From the NCBI GenBank assembly GCA_025890175.1, contig JANPYM010000020.1, positions 262,359-326,358 on the forward strand: a stretch of DNA of 64,000 bases, written 5' to 3'. Position 1 is the stretch's first letter. The number at the start of each line of letters is the position of its first letter. Made by a program: the position numbers and the translations under genes. The notes below the pieces were generated by a model that did no database searches, had not been told where the DNA came from, and worked only from the letters and a program-made list of their open reading frames with translations. Shown here piece after piece: positions 47,120-58,660 of the stretch. Origin of the DNA: Ciborinia camelliae (lineage: Eukaryota; Ascomycota; Leotiomycetes; Helotiales; Sclerotiniaceae).

Positions 47120-47965
47120 TCAACGCGAAGAAGTACCAAAGAAATAATCGTCCCAATAACCCTTCTCCCAAGAATATGTCCCATTTTGAGTCGAAAAATC
47201 CGCATCTGTACAATTTCCACTAATCCTCACGCTGTCCGGTAGACAAATCCTAGCAAACTCCATAGTATGTTCCCTCCCAAGAAAAACCGCCATTCCTACG
47301 GTCGTTTTCCGTGCCGATAGATACGAGCTAAAGCAAAGAAGATGCGTACTAAGTATGAAGAGCCAGGCCAGCAGCTTCCAGTGAGGGACCGAGTCGGGTG
47401 ATGGTTGTTTGGCAACGATCAGGAACGTCTTCAGGGTGGGGAGGAAGGCATCCCAGAACTCTATATTGTCGCCTTGCCCAAATCGAGAATCGTCGGGCGT
47501 GATGACTCTCAAGTGTCGTATTCGTTGCATGTTTGTCTCGGTGAACTTCTCCTTGAGGCAATCGACGGCGCAAGGATTCAACATCATTCGGAAGACGCTC
47601 TCTCCGTATAAAATATTCAACGCTTCCTCACTGATCGGTTTCGATAAGAGGAGGATATTGATATTGATACTGTTCTTATTGGGTTCATAAATAACGAGAT
47701 GAGATTGGTTCAAACCTTCGTCTACGTCTGGATGGTTGTTCAAAATGTTGCATTCCGGTGGGCATACCTCGATGATGCGCTTTGGAGGAAAATAGAAACG
47801 ATATATAATTAAACGGATTTCACTTGGAAGACCGAGGAATGTTTTAGGAGTAGGAGTAAGAGAATGCGGGGATGTTTCTGTGGGTCCGGAAATCCCGGGC
47901 TTGTGTATTAATTCGGTATTCATCTTTGGATATCTCGATTCGTTGGTATTTTTGTCGGCTTCCAA
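47120..47965 (-). CDS. 2EXR/F-box-like domain protein
   Basis: A 281-aa protein in one exon. After a polar 40-residue start it has the signature helix FLGLPSEIRLIIYRFYFPPKRIIEV. That is typical of the 2EXR/F-box-like domains greatly expanded in Pezizomycotina. NINILLLSKPISEEALNILYGESVFRM follows, then TETNMQRIRHLRVITPDD. Members are thought to be protein-interaction modules, possibly ubiquitin-ligase adaptors, but none of this is shown for this protein. A decayed copy lies about 0.9 kb upstream at 48830-49350, so this is one survivor of a local duplication. An alternative start at Met15 (MNTEL) would match the copy better. Confidence 0.85.
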   Translation of the reverse strand: MEADKNTNESRYPKMNTELIHKPGISGPTETSPHSLTPTPKTFLGLPSEIRLIIYRFYFPPKRIIEVCPPECNILNNHPDVDEGLNQSHLVIYEPNKNSININILLLSKPISEEALNILYGESVFRMMLNPCAVDCLKEKFTETNMQRIRHLRVITPDDSRFGQGDNIEFWDAFLPTLKTFLIVAKQPSPDSVPHWKLLAWLFILSTHLLCFSSYLSARKTTVGMAVFLGREHTMEFARICLPDSVRISGNCTDADFSTQNGTYSWEKGYWDDYFFGTSSR

Positions 47966-48829
47966 GTTGTTGCAATCTGTAGACTACAATTATTTGGCTG
48001 TAAGAGAAATTCGAACGTAGCGATGTCTGTAGTTTTACCCTTTTCAGAGACGATAAGCTCGGTTAAATAAGTGAGGAAAGAATAGGAGTCTTTGAGGTGA
48101 TGTTGTCTTCGTTTTAATGTCGAATTTCGAATTGAGAGCCGCTGTGGGGGGATGGATGCTCGAAGGTCTTTATTTGATTGAGTATCTTAATCCGTTGATA
48201 TCTTCGAGAGTCTCGTATTTCGCAACTTGTAGAATAAAAGTAGGGTTAGAAAGATTGAGTTGGAATTAAGAGTGATCTCATTTCTCTACCTGTCTGTGAT
48301 CTGAAGAACAATTGGATAAGTGAAGAACCAAAAAAGAGATGTGATTAGAATGACGATAGCTTACTTAAGCATCCCCTCCATCTGTGTAGGTAGTGAACTA
48401 AATTTATTAGCCTAGCCCTGAAGCGAAAACGTCGGTAAAATTTGTATGATCCGGGGATTCCGGTCTACGGATAGAAAATCAACCTAAGCCGCAAATACCC
48501 AAGTAACAGCGTATCTCAACCATAAGCATTTCACTTCATCCAAATCATGCCTCCTACTAACCCATAGGTTAATCATCATGACAGTATCCTCAATCTCAAG
48601 AATACCCCCTTTGGTAAGAAGTCAAATTGCGCAAATAACATGGACCGATCCTGATACACCATCTGGCAAATATTTCTCGCCAAGTTCCTTAATCTTCCCC
48701 CGGCCATGACAGTTTACTCATACTAATGCTTTTCCTGATATATATCGACCAAAACATTGTAAATAAGGCTCAGCGAGTTGAATCCATTTGTTTAGACAGG
48801 TCTTCGCATCGTTCGTGGGATGGAATGAG
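47966..48829. other. Intergenic between 2EXR gene and its degenerate copy
   Basis: Contains the promoter of the 2EXR gene. No further coding homology is seen. Confidence 0.5.
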
Positions 48830-49350
48830 CAGCGTATGTATCCCTGGGAGAATTGATGCTCAAAATGCCTCATCTGGTGTTGCGATCATCATTAACGATC
48901 GTATTCTTTGTATTTTGGCCTCGGTGAAGCGCTTCCTCGTAAAAACTTCGCCTTTTTGGTGTGATAATGCACTTCATAATCGATAATCCTCTTCAAGGAC
49001 GCGGACTGTATGCAAACAAATGGGAAATGTGTTATCCCCGTAAGAGACATCCAAAGTTTCCTCGCTAATCTGTTTCGACAGGAGAAAAATGCTGTTCTTG
49101 TTCTTCCTATTCCTAGTATTCCGGAATCCATCTAGGGATATTGGTCTGATTAATCCTTCCGGATTCGTTTGACGCCAGGGAATGTTACTGAGATGACGCG
49201 TCTTCGAGGGATACAATAGTAATATATCTGTAAACGTACGTCAAGTGCAAGATCAAGAAATCCCATGGGAGTAGAAGGCTGCAGTGATGTTTCCGTGGGA
49301 GCACCAAGATTGGGCATTTCATCTATCCCTATCATCGGGTCCTCAGACAT
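48830..49350 (-). pseudogene. Decayed paralogue of the 2EXR/F-box-like gene
   Basis: Reading from ATG at 49350 on the minus strand, MGFLDLALDVRLQIYYYC then RRRVISV matches FLGLPSEIRLIIYRFYF then PKRIIEV of the gene at 47120-47965. The preceding GAPTETS also matches GPTETS. One frameshift near 49165 is needed to continue into IFLLSKQISEETLDVSYGD, which matches ILLLSKPISEEALNILYGE. In that second frame two in-frame TGA stops interrupt the rest. KRFTEAKIQRIRSL and TPDE (matching EKFTETNMQRIRHL and TPDD) lie between them, and ILPGIHTLLI follows the second. A segment of about 13 residues is missing. Homology fades below about 48830. Confidence 0.78.
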
Positions 49351-49931
49351 GTCAAGTTTGCTCAGCGCCTATTTCTTTTCGGTAAACTTTTCGATTCTTC
49401 CTCCTCTTGCCCCTTGAGAATATCTGGACTCTTCTCTGGTTTGGCAGAGCTTTTCGTCCCCGCATCTATTGTCGTAAAGTTAGGAGACATTGTAGTACTG
49501 AGAAGATTCGAAATTTAAAGCTGGCCAGTAACCTAGTTAGAACATTTAATGCTTTGATGATGTCGTGGGGTACAATCTCAATCTTCGTGATTTGCAGTAA
49601 GACATGTATGTGGTAGTAATAGATGGTCTGAGGTAAAGTTAACAACAAACGGAATATCCTCCCTGTCGGCTAGGGGAATGTTTGGATGAATTTGAATGTT
49701 TCAGATGCGAATGTTGTATCTTGAAATAATATTCCAGATACTCCTGCAGATTAGACTATACATAACCTAACTCCTCATCCATCAACTTGAGTCTTAGGGG
49801 TATCCCATCGCTGTATAAATTATGCATCGCAGCCAGATATTAGAAAAAATCATGATACCAAAATCCCATACTCCGGATCAAACATACCATATCTCTCTCA
49901 TTCCCTTCCCAGACTCTTCATATCCAAGTCC
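49351..49931. other. Intergenic, 3' of POT1
   Basis: About 580 bp with no recognised element. Short frames are not protein-like. Confidence 0.5.
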
Positions 49932-52394
49932 TCACTTAATTAAAGTTCCATATAGCCCAAAGACCCTCTGCCATCTCTGACCCTCCCCGGCATCCGCCTT
50001 TTCAGGATCTTCTTCAATTACTTTGACCCCGTATTGCTTAATACAGCATTCGAAAGGCTTGTTTTTCGGCTTAATTTCTGGTGATGTTTTTGCTTTCTCA
50101 CCCTCATCATTGCCTTGGATATTCACATCACGTTTTTCGAGGGCTGATTTCTTGAATTTCTCTTTTTTATTTTGATGGGACAAGTCCTCGGTTTCTTCAT
50201 CGGAATCTGGTGGTAGACAATTATTGGTCTGCACAGGATCGTTTTCTTCGTCGTCGGATTCTGAATCTGTGGCTGTGGAAGCCTCTGTTAACTCTTTCTC
50301 TTCCCGGGCTTCTCCTTGGAGCTTCTGTAAAAGCGTGGCAGATTTTTGCTCTTCCAGATCTCCCCAGAGCTTAAAGAGTGTTTCTTTAAGATTGGAAAGA
50401 ATATCTGGGTTGGTTCGTAGGCTTGAATATCTCATTAGCTTGTCTTTCTCTCAAGATAGAGAAGAGCCAGGGATTAGGTTCAAGGAATGAGATAAACATA
50501 CTTGCAAGCATCGTCCTTAATATTCAATAACGTCTGCGCATCATAATTACCCACAATAAGAGTAGCTCTATCTCTGGAAGCATCTGGATTTGCATCCTCA
50601 ACCACAAGCGCAAATCGCCATTCCCATTTCCTATCTGGAAACCCCTTTCCCTCACGGAAACTCTGCATATCTTCCTTAGGATCATCATCTTCGTCACCAC
50701 TATAATCTGGCAACATGTCGTAATCACTGATTTTGCGACCAACAGCAAAGTCGGTGATGTTGTGGGGAAAATAATCTACCACTCGGACAATTGCTTTGTA
50801 CTTTTTGTTCTCGAAGGGTAGGTAAATCCCCTCGTATTTAGGATCGGAGGAGAGGGGCGTGCGTTTAAGAATAGTTGATAGGGGCACTACAGCCTTTTCG
50901 GGGCGAGGGGGATGCAATATCACTATTGAATATTAGGTATGAGTATATTATGGTATGATGACTTACCAATGTCGTTCAAATCAAGATTTTTGGCAATTTT
51001 CACCTCGATGGCAGCAACTTTGGGTTCCGCGTTGGCTCGCAATTCCTTTCTCCGTGCTTTAGAATTCTTCCCGCTCGGTTGCCCATCAGCTTTGCGCTTG
51101 GTTCCGGCCCTCGAAATCTCTTCTTGAAATTTCTGCATATTATTTTTGTGCTTTTTGTTCCAATCATGCTTTCGTTGAACACACTCTGTCCACCGGGGAT
51201 CATTGTTCTGGGGATCTCCAGATTGTTTCATGATCTCGACTTGGACTTTACCCTCAAATGCTGCCCGATCGCCACGAACCTTACCCTCCAACAGATTTGC
51301 CTTGCCATAAACGAAATGGACGTTGGTCAAACGGATCCATTGGCCTTCCTTGACTTTTTCTCGAATGAATTCGGCATGTTGGTCAAACAATGTTAACTGA
51401 ATGGTCATTTTCCCGAATGGGCCTTTCCAATCATTTCCTTCATCCTTGGGCTTTACTTTTATATAGCCGTAATCATCACCATCACGACCTTCCGTGCCAA
51501 CATCGGAGAGTTCTGGCAGAGTGTAATTGTAGAATTGAGGATGAGCCGTATAATCGGTGAAGTAAACGGTCACCATATCATAAGCGGCTCCATATATCTT
51601 TCTCACCTCACCGATGATATCGTGGAAAGAACCTTCCTTGACATCTTTGAGTAGACTATACTTATCCCTTACGTTCATAGCTCTGCCCGCATTTTCCTGA
51701 AATTCTTGGGTATTAGGAAGCTCAAGTTCATCGAGATGTTGATTTGACCATATCACATACTTAGTCTCGATTGGTTCTGGACGACGGCATCTAGCTGGTG
51801 GTGTCGAGGTCCAAGGAACTTTGGTGATAGGGAAAAGATCTTTAGGAATGTTCGCAGCACGGAGTATATGGTATTCAGTAGAAAAATGAGATAGCAACTG
51901 TACCTCTCCCATGCGCAATTGGGTCTATTAATTTGTCAATCAACAGCAAGACAATGAGAAATGGGAACAAAACCCACCTTTGCATTACGGATAAGCACAG
52001 CATCCTTTGGATTGTAGATTCGTGGCATTTTGTCCTCTGGCGCGAAGATACTCATTCGTAGGCCATGCTTTTCGGATCGTGAGGAATAATCCTTGATTTG
52101 AAAACTGCATTTAGAGTCTGGAAAATATGTGTTAGTACAGATTACACAGAAGGGAATTTAATGGTTGTTCAATGGTTATAAACTAGGTACAATGAATCGC
52201 TCACCTGTCCCCCTAGTTTTGATAGGAGGTTGATAATCCATCACAAATCCAATAACATTGACATATTGTTTTTTAAGATTTCCATTTGGTAAAATTTCAA
52301 TTTGTTTGATATTTTGAACGGTATCGAATCCTACAGGAAGGGTCATTGGTAAAGGTGTTGTTTCCACATTGTCGTTATTTTGTATATTGGCCAT
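49932..52394 (-). CDS. pot1: Telomere end-binding protein POT1
   Basis: Binds the single-stranded G-rich telomere overhang through two OB folds, capping ends and controlling telomerase. Exons (minus) 52394-52205, 52117-51978, 51924-50967, 50922-50502 and 50421-49932 give 732 aa. The first OB fold (Telo_bind type) begins at about residue 25 with FDTVQNIKQIEILPNG and continues in exon 2 with CSFQIKDYSSRS. The second (Pot1PC type) covers about 205-330, with HDIIGEVRKIYG, MTIQLTLFDQHAEFI and LLEGKVRGDR. A Lys/Arg-rich linker, a third folded region (YEGIYLPFENKKYKAIVRVVD) and an acidic Ser/Glu tail follow. The last acceptor is chosen as TTCAAG at 50422 (after a CTAAT branch). An AG ten bases earlier would add four residues in frame. 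The gene is head to head with importin alpha. Confidence 0.9.
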
Positions 52395-53105
52395 TTTTGA
52401 AAATGCTTCAAGAAACACCTGAGCAGGTCCCGCACTGTTACCTAGTTTTGAATCCCCAAGTGCTTCTGGCAGCAGTATCCGTTCACTCTCAGAGGGATAA
52501 ATAAGAGGATCAGGATAAGGAGGTATTCATAGAAATAGGAACATGAGATTTGGTATAAAACTTCGTATACTGCTTTATATACTGAAGGTTCAAGGTTCTA
52601 TCCTATGGAGGATATATCTTTCCTGTTGTACTTGCTTGCTCTCTCTTTTTGTTTGTAAATAGACACGTTAAATGAATCTCACCATCCGGACGCGACTTAA
52701 AAGCTAATCTCCATGTCACATGATCAAGTTCATCAAATTCACATGTCATAAACCAATCAACGTCCAATAAAAAGGGACGATGGAAGGGCAAAGAAAAGAA
52801 ACCTTTCACCATCTTAGTCATACTTTTTCTCTCGCTAAGATCACGTTTCAACTAAACTAGCTTTACCGCATTCAGCTTGGAGGCGGATTGTTCCTCTTAG
52901 ATTCTTTTGGGGCCCTCTCTTCTCAATCCATTTTGAGCCAAAGAAACTTCTATAATTTTCCCCATCTTCTTCTTCTCATTTCACCACAACAAATAAACCC
53001 GCAATCAAATTTTACCCACGCTACCTGTCAGGTCGTGTTTGATTAAATCTCTGCATCCTTTTACAAAACAACAAAAACAAAAACGATCTCAGTCATATCG
53101 CAATC
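52395..53105. promoter_or_regulatory. Divergent promoter of POT1 and importin alpha with two CCAAT boxes
   Basis: 711 bp between opposing starts. CCAAT occurs at 52753-52757 and 52764-52768, 11 bp apart on the plus strand and about 340 bp from the importin ATG. They suit the fungal Hap/CBF-type factor. The importin leader is C/T- then A/C-rich (about 52900-53100). Confidence 0.5.
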
Positions 53106-55135
53106 ATGGCCGAACGTTACATCCCAGAGCATCGTCGAACTCAGTTCAAGGCCAAGAATACCTTCAAGCCTGAAGAGTTAAGACGTCGTCGCGAGGAACA
53201 ACAAGTTGAGATCAGAAAAGTCAAGCGTGATGAGAATCTTGCAAAGAGAAGAGGTATCACAGGAGGAGATGGATCTTCACGACCAGGAGCCTCTTTGGGT
53301 GCTGAGCCTGATAGTGATGATGATACCGCTCCTACAGAAAGTCAAGTAAGTTAAAGATCGCGCATATTTATCTATGGCTCGCACATTTATTCGCACATCT
53401 TTCGCAAATTACTCTACACAATCATACAACCAACACCTCTTTCGCCCGACCCCACCACCTTGACTTTCAAAATAGCCTTCAACTGTTTACTTTCCTTGGT
53501 GGGGTAGCAGCCGTCTCCTAGTGATAATGTTTTTCGCTTCTGCGATTGACCCTCTATCACAGCTTTATCGCGAACGTTATTGCTAGGTTTCGGTTTCACA
53601 ACCTTTGTTCAGTTGTTCCTTATCAAGTACCCTGTTCATCATGGCTAATCAAATTTTCTTTTCAATAGTTGAACGAAGACCTTCCTCAAATGGTACAAGG
53701 CGTATTCTCCGAACAAATCGATGCACAAATTCAAGCCACAACAAAATTCAGAAAGTTACTTTCAAAAGAGAGAAACCCTCCCATCGAAGAAGTCATTAAG
53801 ACTGGTGTCGTTTCACGATTTGTTGAATTCCTTCGATCCCCTCATACACTTGTACAATTCGAGGCAGCATGGGCTCTTACAAATATCGCATCTGGTTCAG
53901 CTCAACAAACTCAAGTTGTTATTGAGGCTGGTGCCGTCCCAATCTTCGTCGAATTACTCGCAAGTCACGAACCTGATGTCAGAGAACAAGCTGTCTGGGC
54001 CCTAGGAAATATTGCTGGTGACAGCCCATCATGCAGAGATTACGTTTTAGGATGTGGTGCCCTCAAGCCACTTCTCGCTCTTTTGGGTGATAGCAGAAAG
54101 TTGAGCATGCTCCGTAATGCCACATGGACCCTTAGCAACTTCTGTCGTGGAAAGACACCACAACCTGATTGGACCACCGTAAGGACTCCCACTCTCTTCC
54201 CTTTATTATGCTAAGACTCACAATTATAGCAGATCTTTCCCGCTCTACCAGTTTTGGCTAAGCTTGTTTACTCTTTGGATGATGAGGTTTTGATCGATGC
54301 TTGTTGGGCAATCTCATATCTTTCCGATGGCGCCAATGACAAGATTCAAGCCGTTATCGAAGCTGGTATCCCTCGTCGTCTCGTGGAATTGTTGATGCAC
54401 GCCTCCACCTCAGTTCAAACCCCTGCTCTTCGTTCCGTTGGAAACATTGTTACTGGTGACGATGTTCAAACTCAAGTTATCATCAACTGTGGTGCTCTCC
54501 CAGCTTTATTGTCCCTCTTGAGCTCAGGAAAGGATGGTATCAGAAAGGAAGCTTGCTGGACCATCTCCAACGTTACTGCTGGTAACTCTACCCAAATCCA
54601 AGCAGTCATCGATGCCAACATCATTCCACCTCTCATTCACCTCTTGTCCAATGGCGACCTCAAGACTCGCAAGGAAGCTTGTTGGGCAATCTCCAACGCC
54701 ACCTCTGGTGGTCTTCAAAAGCCAGAGCAAATCCGTTACTTGGTTAACCAAGGTTGCATCAAACCACTTTGCGATCTTTTGGCTTGCCCGGATAATAAGA
54801 TTATTCAAGTTGCTCTTGATGGTCTTGAGAACATTTTGAAGGTTGGTGAGATGGATAAGGATGCTGCCGGAGAAGGAACTGAGAGTATCAACCGATATGC
54901 TTTGTTCATCGAGGAATGTCATGGTATGGAGAAGATTCACGATTGCCAAACCAATGCAAACGAGGAGATCTACATGAAGGCATACAACATGATTGAGAAG
55001 TACTTCTCTGATGAAGAAGAAGGTGCTGATGATGGTCAACCACAAATCGCTGGTAACACTTTCGGTTTCGGTACCAACGGAGAACAATCTGGTAACTTCA
55101 ACTTCGCCAATGGTGGGGATTCGATGGATATGTAA
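53106..55135 (+). CDS. kapA: Importin subunit alpha (karyopherin alpha)
   Basis: Adaptor that carries classical NLS cargo into the nucleus with importin beta. Exons are 53106-53345, 53669-54178 and 54233-55135 (550 aa, the family's usual length). The IBB domain occupies about residues 1-80, with basic [20 protein letters not shown]. About ten ARM repeats follow, carrying the W-x-x-x-N ladder ([72 protein letters not shown]). The tail is acidic and Gly-rich, ending GGDSMDM. Intron 1 is 323 nt, long for this locus. Intron 2 ends in tagcag, a NAGNAG site, so a one-Gln variant is possible. Strong codon bias toward C-ending codons fits high expression. Confidence 0.97.
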
Positions 55136-57118
55136 ACATCTTTAAAGATTCAACAAATCCTCTAGCTTTCAGCTATTTTTTCCGTTACCAAAAAATCCTC
55201 TAATACGACTTCTAATAACAAATTGACTTTGTCATCATCAACAACAATTCGGACCAAAAAGTTCTGGTACCGATATTTCTCCTCAATTTGCGAATGCGAA
55301 TGCGAATAAAAAACGCCAAATTTATCTACCCCCAAAGCACGTTCTTCCCCCACGATGTGACCGATGATTAGCGAAAGATTCACCATCATGTATTTCCCTT
55401 TTCTTACCGTTTTTAAGCAATCAACCTCGGCACATCAAAGGCGTTTTTGACCACTTTTTTTCCACCGGGGTTCTTTCTACCCCATTTGTTATTTTTCCCA
55501 ATTCAAAGTTTTTGCGACATTGAGACATGGTAGCTTGAAAGCGACATGATTCTCCCCACGGAGTTCAAATGAATCTTCTATTTTTTTTTCCTATGCGATG
55601 CTGCATTAGTGTGAAGCGATGTCTAGTGAGTATGGTCGCTTGAAAGCTCCTACTCTAAGTGAGTGATATGATATGATATGATATTTGAGATTGAGTTGGG
55701 GGGGAAGAGGTATTCCATGATCTGACCTGATGGAGAGATGGTGGGGGATGAAGAATTGAGTGGGTTGGATGGGAGGGGATAGGGAGGAGATAGGGAGGAA
55801 GAGTGGTGGGAGTGGTGTGGTGTGCAGTGGGCAGTGTGCAGTGGGCATGGAGAAAGATGGCATGATGGACAGGCAGGCAGACAGGCAGACAAGATATCAT
55901 ATGAATGGAATGATTGATTATATTTCGGCTGATTTTTTTTATTTTTTTATTTGATGATGATGATGATGTGGTGATGTATGTGATGATGTATATGGTAATG
56001 TGATAATGTCTCACGCGGGATTGTTAGGTTGTTAGGTTGTTGAGGAGGTTAAGGAGGTTCATTGTGTATGTTTGATTAGGTACCTAGATGTGGTGAGATG
56101 AGATGAGGTGGTATGGAATGAAATGTAATGAAATGTAATGATATAAGATAAGATGATATGATATGAAATGGTACCTATGAAATTGAGCTGGTACCCATGA
56201 AAATGAAATGAGCTGGAGTGAGTTAAGTGGGTGGGTGGGTAGGTAGGTATGAATCATATTTCATATTTCATATTTCATATGATTCATTTCTTGATTTTAT
56301 ATTTCCATTCTTATCCCCTCTCTCATCTTTATTTATCTCTATTCTCTATTCCTCTCTCTCACTCATCCCCATTTTTATTCCCATTTTTATTCCCATTCCT
56401 ATCTAGAAGCTCTCAGAAGCTCTCATCCTCCCTCTCATCCTCCCTCTCATCCTAGAAGCTCTCTCATCCTCCCTCTCATTCCCTCTCTTATTCTTTCTCT
56501 CATCCTCCCTCTCATTCCCTCTCTTATCCTTATTCTCATCCTTTCTCTTATCCTTATTCCCATTCCTATCCTTATTTCCATTTTTATCCATATCTTCTAT
56601 CTATATCTCGTCCCGTCCCGTCCTAGAAGCTCCTTGGTAGGGAGGTAGGTAATCCATCATATCCTTATTTATCTCCTTATCTATCTCCTTATTTATCTAT
56701 CTCCTTATTTATCTCCTCATTTATCTCCTCATTTATCTCTTCTCCTCATCTCATGTTTCCGATTCGGAGATGGATGGATGGATTGGTGGATGGATTGATG
56801 GATGGATTGATCTAACTTGATCCTGATGTGATCTGTTGTACCTGTTGTACATATCATCCATCATATCCATAGCCATATCCATCATATCCATATCCATCAT
56901 ATCCATATCCATCATATCCATATCCATCATATCCATATCCATCATATCCATATCCATCATATCCATATCCATCATATCCATATCCATCATATCCATATCC
57001 ATCCTCAACTCGATAATAGATATAGCTTCTTGATCAACATCAACATCAACATTAAACTCCCCCATTCAAATTTCCCCATTTATCTTCATTACCCCCCTAT
57101 TTTCCTTTTCGGATTCGT
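55136..57118. other. Repeat-rich intergenic DNA
   Basis: The first 300 bp fit the importin 3' UTR. The rest contains GATATGATAT, GATGATGATG, GTGGGTGGGT and CTCTCATCC runs and the 15-bp array below. No gene is supported. Confidence 0.6.
56862..57003. repeat. 15-bp ATCCATATCCATCAT repeat
   Basis: About nine near-perfect units; frames give MDMMDMD or ISISII strings. Confidence 0.93.
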
Positions 57119-57310
57119 CTACCTCTTTCTCCAACCCACTCGTCCCCACCCCCACCCCCACCCCCTCAATCCTCCCCGCCCTATTCTCCAACCCACCCAC
57201 CTCTTTCCCCTCTCTCTCCCCTTTCTCCAACCCACCCGTCCCCACCCCATTCTCCAACCCACTCGTCCCCACCCCTTTCTCCAACCCACCCACCCCCACC
57301 CCCTCCCCCC
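57119..57310. repeat. GC-rich minisatellite CCAACCCACCC/CCCCACCCC at esterase 3' end
   Basis: Imperfect units of about 15-33 bp carrying TTCTCCAACCCA(C/T)CCGTCCCCACCCC. They are read in frame by the esterase gene. Confidence 0.85.
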
Positions 57311-58660
57311 CTCCCACCTCTCCACCACCTTACACAACCCCAACTGCCTCCGATCCGCCAAACTCGTCTTCCCACTCCCAAACACGTTCGCCAGCTGCGC
57401 ACACGCCTCCTCATAGCAGCGATCCGCGGCCTTCGGGAACGAGAGGGGATTAGGTTTTTTATCAAACGCGTGAGGCACCGCATGAATAAGGCCACCTTTG
57501 ACGATTTTGTTGATCGGGGGGGCGGCGAGCCGCGCGCCAAAGGCCACGCCCTCCGCGTTTAGCATGTCGTATTCGCACGTGTAGAGGATGATATGTGGAG
57601 GGTAGGCGGCGGCGAGGGCGGCGTCGGGGGCGGCGGCGGGGGAGAGATATGGATCGTGTAGATCGATTGAGGAGAGGGGGTGCATGTAGGATTCATCGAA
57701 GAGACGCGTGAGCATCGGGGGGAGATTTTTGGCCGGCGCCGGATTCGTCTGGCGTTTCTGCTCGCGCGTCTGCCGGAAGTCGGTGGGCGGGTAGAAGGAC
57801 ACGAGGGCGAGCAGCGTGAGGGGCGGGATCTCGTGCGCGATTTCCAGGGCCGTGGGTTCGAGGGAGGGGAGCTTGGCGATCGACGTGCTCGATGCACTTC
57901 TTCCTTGCTCTTTCAGCGCGTGCGGTCGCACATGCAGGTGTGAGGTGGACGAGGCAGCCGAGGCCGACGAATCATATTTGATCTTGTCGAGATCTTGGCG
58001 GCTGGCATTGGTCGAGAGACTGGCATCGGGATTGGTCGTCGCCGAGGAGAGATCGGCCAGCGAGCGCTTGCCGGAATCGTGTTGGAGATCGTGGAGCATG
58101 AGGGGGACGGTAAAGGCAAAGTTTCCGCCGGCGCTGAAGCCCGAGAGGGCCATGCGATGGGGATCGAGACGGAGCTCGTCGGCGTGCGCCGCGAGATACA
58201 GCACCGCGTCGGTGCCATCTTCGACCCCCGTGCTGAAGGGATATTCGGGCGCCAGCCGGTATTCCACACTGATGAAGACGGCGTCGACGGTATGGATGAC
58301 GGCCGAAGCCCACCTCGCATCATCGGTGCCGGTGCCCAGGGTAAAGCCGCCGCCGTGATAATTGATGACGACAGGATATCGATATGGATCTTCGTCTTCG
58401 TCTTCTTCTTCTTCTTCTTTGAAGGTTCGCTGCATGTATGATGGCGGGAGGTAGAAAATCAGATTGAAGTATCCCCCGCGCGGACACAGGCGCGACGGGA
58501 TGCGGATCTTGAAATTGGGAGCCGGGGGTTTGGGGTCGGCGAAGTGGTGGAATTTCATCCCGATGGCCATGAGGCCTCGCCATATCGTCGCTTTCATTTG
58601 GATGAGCCAATGGGGATCGCTGTTTGGGGTGTCGTATCGTAATGAATATTCGAGGCTCAT
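57119..58660 (-). CDS. HSL-family alpha/beta-hydrolase (esterase/lipase-like)
   Basis: Intronless 513-aa frame. The hormone-sensitive-lipase family signature is complete. The oxyanion motif YHGGGF is at 101-106, the nucleophile is S176 in SGFSAGG, Asp365 lies in CEYDML and His397 in AVPHAF. An insert of about 85 aa (residues 195-280), Ser/Ala-rich, sits between nucleophile and cap. The last 65 residues (after VVERWEGG) are Trp/Gly/Arg repeats (GRVGWRKG) encoded by a minisatellite, so the native end is probably near residue 450. Substrate is unknown: small esters, acetylated compounds or steroids are all possible for the family. Sequence is strikingly GC-rich compared with neighbouring genes. 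No signal peptide is evident. Confidence 0.85.
   Translation of the reverse strand: MSLEYSLRYDTPNSDPHWLIQMKATIWRGLMAIGMKFHHFADPKPPAPNFKIRIPSRLCPRGGYFNLIFYLPPSYMQRTFKEEEEEDEDEDPYRYPVVINYHGGGFTLGTGTDDARWASAVIHTVDAVFISVEYRLAPEYPFSTGVEDGTDAVLYLAAHADELRLDPHRMALSGFSAGGNFAFTVPLMLHDLQHDSGKRSLADLSSATTNPDASLSTNASRQDLDKIKYDSSASAASSTSHLHVRPHALKEQGRSASSTSIAKLPSLEPTALEIAHEIPPLTLLALVSFYPPTDFRQTREQKRQTNPAPAKNLPPMLTRLFDESYMHPLSSIDLHDPYLSPAAAPDAALAAAYPPHIILYTCEYDMLNAEGVAFGARLAAPPINKIVKGGLIHAVPHAFDKKPNPLSFPKAADRCYEEACAQLANVFGSGKTSLADRRQLGLCKVVERWEGGRGWGWVGWRKGWGRVGWRMGWGRVGWRKGRERGKRWVGWRIGRGGLRGWGWGWGRVGWRKR

Noticed and set aside
56751..57065. MDMMDM-repeat frame
   Set aside because: Pure 15-bp array.
57680..58441. 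Long plus-strand frames over the esterase
   Set aside because: Shadows of a GC-rich gene with few stops in any frame; the minus frame alone has the catalytic motifs.
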